The position numbers and the translations under genes are program-made. From JAMLIN01 sp041676645 (lineage in GTDB: Bacteria > Pseudomonadota > Gammaproteobacteria > Burkholderiales > Burkholderiaceae_E), in NCBI GenBank assembly GCA_041676645.1, contig JBAYRO010000057.1, positions 1 to 18,701 on the forward strand: a stretch of 18,701 nucleotides of DNA. Direction: 5' to 3'. Shown here piece by piece: positions 15,112-18,701 of this stretch (positions within the stretch are counted from its first letter, which is position 1; every line of letters starts with the position of its first letter). The notes under the pieces are model-generated. The model worked only from the letters and a program-made list of their open reading frames with translations, was not told the DNA's origin and made no database searches.

Positions 15112-16934
15112 AGAACAACGAGGCCCCCGCCTCCCCTCCCGCTCCGGCGCCGCTCGACCTCGGCGTCATCGGCAACTGCCGCGTTGCCGCCCTGGTCAAT
15201 CCGCTCGGGCGCATCGTCTGGTGGTGCGTGCCGCGCTTCGACGGCGACCCGGTGTTCTGCAACCTGCTCTCGGGCAAGGAGGAGAAGGGTTTCTGCGAAG
15301 TGTTCCTCGAGGGCATGTCGCACTACCACTCCGAATACCGGCGCAACACCGCGGTGATCGAAACCGTCCTCACCGACAGCGCCGGCAACTCGCTGCGGAT
15401 CTCCGACTTCGCGCCGCGCTTCAAGCAGTTCGGGCGGCATTTCCGGCCGGCGACGATCGTGCGGCGGATCGAACCGATTGCCGGCCTGCCCCGCATCCGC
15501 CTGCGGGTGCGCCCGACGCACGACTACGGCAAGCCCTGTCATGCGATCGCCGGCTCCAACCACATCCGCTTCGTCGGCTCCGGGCCCGACCCGATCCGCC
15601 TGACCACCGACGCGTCGCTGTCGTATGTGCTGCATGAATCCCCGTTCGTGCTCTCGCGCCCTCTGCACCTGATCTTCGGGCCCGACGAACCGCTCAACGA
15701 CGCGCCCGACACCATCGCGCCGCACTTCCTCGAGAAGACGATCGACTACTGGACCGACTGGGTGCGGGCGCTGGCGATTCCCTACGAATGGCAGAGCGAG
15801 ACGATCCGCGCGGCGATCACCCTCAAGCTGTGCTCCTTCGAGGAAACCGGCGCGGTCGTCGCGGCGCACACGACTTCGGTATCCGAAGCCCCGGACAGCG
15901 AACGCAACTGGGATTACCGCTTCTGCTGGCTGCGCGATGCCTACTTCGTGATCCAGGCGCTCAACCGGCTCGGTGCGACCAAGACGATGGAAAGCTACAT
16001 CGACTACATCGCGACGATCGCCGCGAGCGACGCCGAGGGACTGCGGCCGCTCTACGGGATCGTCCACGACATGCCCACCGAGGAGCGCATCGCGCCCGAG
16101 CTCGAGGGCTTCCTCGGCCAGGCGCCGGTGCGGGTCGGCAACCAGGCGGCCGAGCAGCTGCAGAACGATGTCTACGGCTCGGTGATCCTGGCCGTGGCGC
16201 AGAGCTTCGCCGACCAGCGCCTGCCGATCATGGGCGACGAGGGCCTGTATCGGCGGCTCGAGCCGCTCGGGCGGAAGGCAGCCCGCTTCGCCTTCGAGCC
16301 CGATGCCGGCATCTGGGAGTTCCGCGGTCGCACCCGCGTCCATACCCACTCGGCCCTGCTGTGCTGGGTCGCCTGCGACGGGCTCTGCCGGATCGCGCGC
16401 CGCATCGGGCTGGCCGAGGATGCGCAGGCCTGGGCCAGGCACGCCACCGAGATCCGCAAACGCCTGCTGGCCGAGGCCTGGAACGAAGAGCGCGGCGCCT
16501 TCACCGGCTACCTCGGCGGACATGAGCTCGACGCCAGCGTCCTGCTGATGGCCGAGCTCGGCCTGATCGCCGCCGACGATCCTCGCTACGCAAGCACGGT
16601 CGAGACGATCCGCCGCGAACTCACGATCAACGGCCAGATGCTGCGCTACGCCGCGCCGGACGACTTCGGTCCGCCCGAGACCGCCTTCCTTGTCGTCAAG
16701 TTCTGGACCATCGATGCCCTGGCCGCCATGGGCCGGCGCGACGAAGCGCGCGAGCTCTTCGCCGAACTGCTCGCCGTGCGCAACAGCTACGGTCTGCTTT
16801 CCGAGGACCTGCATCCGATCACCGGGCAGCTCTGGGGTAACCTGCCCCAGACGTACTCGATGGCGGGCATCGTGAATTCGGCGATGCGCCTGTCGATCAG
16901 CTGGGAGGAGGGGTTGTGGCTCGCCTCGTCGTAG
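15108..16934 (+). CDS. glycoside hydrolase family 15 protein (glucoamylase-like; possible trehalase)
   Basis: A 608-residue cytoplasmic enzyme without a signal peptide. The N-terminal beta-sandwich domain starts DLGVIGNCRVAALVNPLGRIVWWCVPRFDGDPVF, typical of bacterial GH15. The (alpha/alpha)6 catalytic barrel contains RNWDYRFCWLRDA for substrate binding, GIWEFRG with the probable general acid Glu404, and LLSEDLHPITGQLWGNLPQTYSM with the probable general base Glu566. Bacterial GH15 members hydrolyse alpha-glucosides, and some, as in mycobacteria, are trehalases; its place between otsB and otsA favours a trehalose-linked substrate, but this is inferred. The start is TTG at 15108-15110, overlapping the otsB TGA, with GGAGA seven bases upstream; no in-frame ATG precedes the conserved N-terminus. 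The C-terminal 19 bases overlap otsA. Confidence 0.93.
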   Translation: MKNNEAPASPPAPAPLDLGVIGNCRVAALVNPLGRIVWWCVPRFDGDPVFCNLLSGKEEKGFCEVFLEGMSHYHSEYRRNTAVIETVLTDSAGNSLRISDFAPRFKQFGRHFRPATIVRRIEPIAGLPRIRLRVRPTHDYGKPCHAIAGSNHIRFVGSGPDPIRLTTDASLSYVLHESPFVLSRPLHLIFGPDEPLNDAPDTIAPHFLEKTIDYWTDWVRALAIPYEWQSETIRAAITLKLCSFEETGAVVAAHTTSVSEAPDSERNWDYRFCWLRDAYFVIQALNRLGATKTMESYIDYIATIAASDAEGLRPLYGIVHDMPTEERIAPELEGFLGQAPVRVGNQAAEQLQNDVYGSVILAVAQSFADQRLPIMGDEGLYRRLEPLGRKAARFAFEPDAGIWEFRGRTRVHTHSALLCWVACDGLCRIARRIGLAEDAQAWARHATEIRKRLLAEAWNEERGAFTGYLGGHELDASVLLMAELGLIAADDPRYASTVETIRRELTINGQMLRYAAPDDFGPPETAFLVVKFWTIDALAAMGRRDEARELFAELLAVRNSYGLLSEDLHPITGQLWGNLPQTYSMAGIVNSAMRLSISWEEGLWLASS

Positions 16935-18325
16935 TCTCGAACCGGGTCGCCGCGCCGGATGAATTCGGCAAGCAGGCGCCCGGCGGGCTCGCCGTCGCGG
17001 TAGCGGCGGCCATGCACGATCGCGAGGGCATCTGGTTCGGCTGGAGCGGCGGCGTGTCCGACGATCCGCCCGAGCCCACCACCACCGAGATCGACCAGGT
17101 CCGTTATGTCCTGACCGACCTGCGATCGAGTGAGTTCGACGAGTACTACAACGGCTTCGCCAACCGGGTGCTGTGGCCGATCCTGCATTACCGGGTCGAC
17201 CTCGCCGAGTTCACCGCCGGCCACTACGAAGGCTACCTGCGGGTCAACCAGTTCTTCGCCGAGCGACTCGGCAAGCTGCTGCGTCCGAACGACATCGTCT
17301 GGGTCCACGACTACCACCTGATGCCGATGGCACGCGCCCTGCGCCGGCTGGGTCACAACAACCGGCTCGGCTTCTTCCTGCACATCCCGCTGCCGCCGCC
17401 GGACATCCTCACCGCGCTGCCCAAGCACGAGGTGACCATCGGCGCACTCACCGACTTCGACCTCGTCGGTTTCCAGACCGAGAGCGACGCATCGAACTTC
17501 GCGCGCTACCTCACCACCGTCGTCGGCGCCGCCAGCCGCGATCGCCGGGAATACCAGCTCGGCACGCACAGCTTCCGGATCGCGGTCTTCCCGGTCGGGG
17601 TCGATCCGCAGCAACTGCGCCGGCTCGCCCGCCGGGCCAGCCATTCGGCCTTCATCCGCCAGTTGCGCGACAGCCTGTCGGGGCGGCGCCTGATCATCGG
17701 CGTGGACCGGCTCGACTATTCCAAGGGCATCCTGCAGCGGATCGATGCCTACGAGTGGTTCCTGCGCACCGCCGAACCCTGGCGCGACCGGGTCACCTTC
17801 CTGCAGATCGCGCCCAAGAGCCGCTCCGGGATTCCGGAATACGCCGAGATGGATGCCGAGGTCAGCGGTCGCGTCGGTCGCATCAACGGCGAGTACGGCC
17901 ATGTCGCCTGGGTGCCCTTGCGCTACGTGAACCGCAATTACCGGCGCGGCGCCGTCGCCGCGATGCTGCGCCTTGCCGACGTCGGGCTGGTGACGCCGCT
18001 GCGCGACGGCATGAATCTCGTCGCCAAGGAGTTCGTCGCCGCCCAGGATCCGGAAGACCCCGGCGTGCTGGTGCTCTCGCAGTTCGCCGGCGCGGCATCC
18101 GAACTGAGCGCCGCGCTGCTGGTCAATCCCCACGACCATGAAGGGATGGCCGCGGCCATCCGCAACGCGCTGGAGATGCCGCGCGACGAGCGCGTCGCCC
18201 GTCATGGCGAAATGTACGCGGTGCTGGCGGCCAACGACATCCGCTGCTGGGCGAAGAGCTTTATCGACGCCCTCATGCCGCCCGGCCGCTCGAATCGCTG
18301 GGCGGCGCCACGAGTCCTCACCTGA
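16916..18325 (+). CDS. otsA: trehalose-6-phosphate synthase (alpha,alpha-trehalose-phosphate synthase, UDP-forming)
   Basis: A 469-residue GT20 glycosyltransferase (E. coli OtsA has 474) that joins UDP-glucose and glucose 6-phosphate. Conserved active-site positions are present: Arg10 in VVVSNR, GGLAVAV (residues 23-29), WFGWSGG (40-46), Tyr78 and Trp87 in DEYYNGFANRVLW, HDYH at 131-134, RLDYSKG with Arg265 and Lys270, and TPLRDGMNLVAKEFVAAQ. The start is GTG at 16916-16918, five bases after a strong GGAGGAG ribosome binding site located inside the end of the GH15 gene. The 19-base overlap indicates coupling with GH15 and otsB. Confidence 0.98.
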   Translation: MARLVVVSNRVAAPDEFGKQAPGGLAVAVAAAMHDREGIWFGWSGGVSDDPPEPTTTEIDQVRYVLTDLRSSEFDEYYNGFANRVLWPILHYRVDLAEFTAGHYEGYLRVNQFFAERLGKLLRPNDIVWVHDYHLMPMARALRRLGHNNRLGFFLHIPLPPPDILTALPKHEVTIGALTDFDLVGFQTESDASNFARYLTTVVGAASRDRREYQLGTHSFRIAVFPVGVDPQQLRRLARRASHSAFIRQLRDSLSGRRLIIGVDRLDYSKGILQRIDAYEWFLRTAEPWRDRVTFLQIAPKSRSGIPEYAEMDAEVSGRVGRINGEYGHVAWVPLRYVNRNYRRGAVAAMLRLADVGLVTPLRDGMNLVAKEFVAAQDPEDPGVLVLSQFAGAASELSAALLVNPHDHEGMAAAIRNALEMPRDERVARHGEMYAVLAANDIRCWAKSFIDALMPPGRSNRWAAPRVLT

Positions 18326-18336
18326 GACCACGATCG

Positions 18337-18701
18337 ATGAACCCCTCCCGCTCCCTTGCGCCACGCCACGGTGGCCAGCTGCTCGCCGATGCGCTTGCCG
18401 TGCATGGCGTCGATACGGTGTTCGGCGTACCGGGCGAAAGCTATCTCGCCGTGCTCGATGGCCTCTACGCCCATCGCGACGCGATCCGCTTCATCACCTG
18501 TCGCCATGAAGGCAATGCCGCCTTCATGGCCGAAGCCTACGGCAAGCTCACCGGCCGGCCGGGCGTGCTGATGGTGACGCGGGGCCCGGGCGCGAGCAAT
18601 GCCACCATCGGCATCCATACCGCGCAGCAGGACTCGACGCCGCTGGTCGTCTTCGTTGGCCAGGTCGGCAACGACTTCATGGGCCGCGAAGCCTTCCAGG
18701 A
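18337..18701 (+). CDS. thiamine-diphosphate-dependent enzyme, acetolactate-synthase-like, 3' end cut by window edge
   Basis: About 121 residues are visible. They match the N-terminal pyrimidine-binding domain of thiamine-diphosphate enzymes: HGVDTVFGVPGESYLAVLD, then RHEGNAAFMAEAYGKLTG with the catalytic Glu58 that activates the cofactor, VLMVTRGPGASNATIGIHTAQQDSTPLVVFVGQV. This pattern is typical of the acetolactate synthase, glyoxylate carboligase and benzoylformate decarboxylase group annotated as thiamine-pyrophosphate-binding protein. The exact substrate cannot be told without the C-terminal domains. Start is the ATG at 18337-18339, 11 bases after otsA, so it may belong to the trehalose operon; its link with trehalose is not obvious. 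Confidence 0.9.
   Translation, partial: MNPSRSLAPRHGGQLLADALAVHGVDTVFGVPGESYLAVLDGLYAHRDAIRFITCRHEGNAAFMAEAYGKLTGRPGVLMVTRGPGASNATIGIHTAQQDSTPLVVFVGQVGNDFMGREAFQ

Noticed and set aside
14172..16814. Long N-terminal extension of the ROK kinase (1207 codons in total)
   Set aside because: The extension is antisense to otsB and GH15, and the ROK family starts at the DLGGTK region. A normal start exists at 14171.

Overview
The window looks like chromosomal DNA of a GC-rich betaproteobacterium, most likely Burkholderiales or a close relative. The evidence is the very high GC content, the gene order recA-recX-sucC-sucD-terC, a riboflavin cluster that contains nusB, thiL and pgpA, and a ribB gene carrying a dead ribA-like domain (the ribBX type). 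This placement is inference from gene content; no rRNA gene is present.

Layout. From position 1 to 14171 almost everything is on the minus strand. Listed from left to right, against the direction of transcription, the genes are: a CHASE2-domain sensor cut by the window edge (1-869), a double-FHA protein (876-1499), a TerC-family membrane protein (1715-2479), succinyl-CoA synthetase sucD and sucC (2562-4626), a 303-bp gene-free gap, recX and recA (4930-6528), pncC (cinA-type amidase), pgpA, thiL, nusB, ribH and ribBX (6592-10701). Next comes one gene on the opposite strand (10805-11296, unknown function), then ribE and ribD (11347-13109) and a ROK-family sugar kinase (13191-14171). From 14314 the genes run on the plus strand: otsB, a GH15 glycoside hydrolase, otsA and the start of a thiamine-diphosphate enzyme cut by the right edge.

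How the genes work together. ribD, ribE, ribBX and ribH supply four riboflavin steps; GTP cyclohydrolase II must be encoded elsewhere because the ribBX C-terminal domain lacks its zinc cysteines. The ribBX-ribH-nusB and pgpA-pncC junctions are tightly overlapped and probably translationally coupled. pncC runs into recA, and a near-ideal LexA box covers the pncC stop codon and the recA -35 region, so recA has its own SOS promoter. A terminator-like hairpin lies inside the start of recX. The otsB-GH15-otsA genes overlap by 4 and 19 bases and form a trehalose unit. A sugar kinase is divergent to it, so synthesis, hydrolysis and glucose rephosphorylation may be linked.

Most unusual content. A perfect 56-bp palindrome lies between the convergent ribE and unknown gene and provides the stop codons of both. 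Half of the same element, with a duplicated 21-bp unit, is inserted in frame inside the ROK kinase, where it encodes a repeated 7-residue peptide. This suggests a mobile palindromic repeat family able to enter coding DNA. I see no prophage, CRISPR array, transposase gene, tRNA, rRNA or obvious new defence system. The rest is mainly housekeeping.
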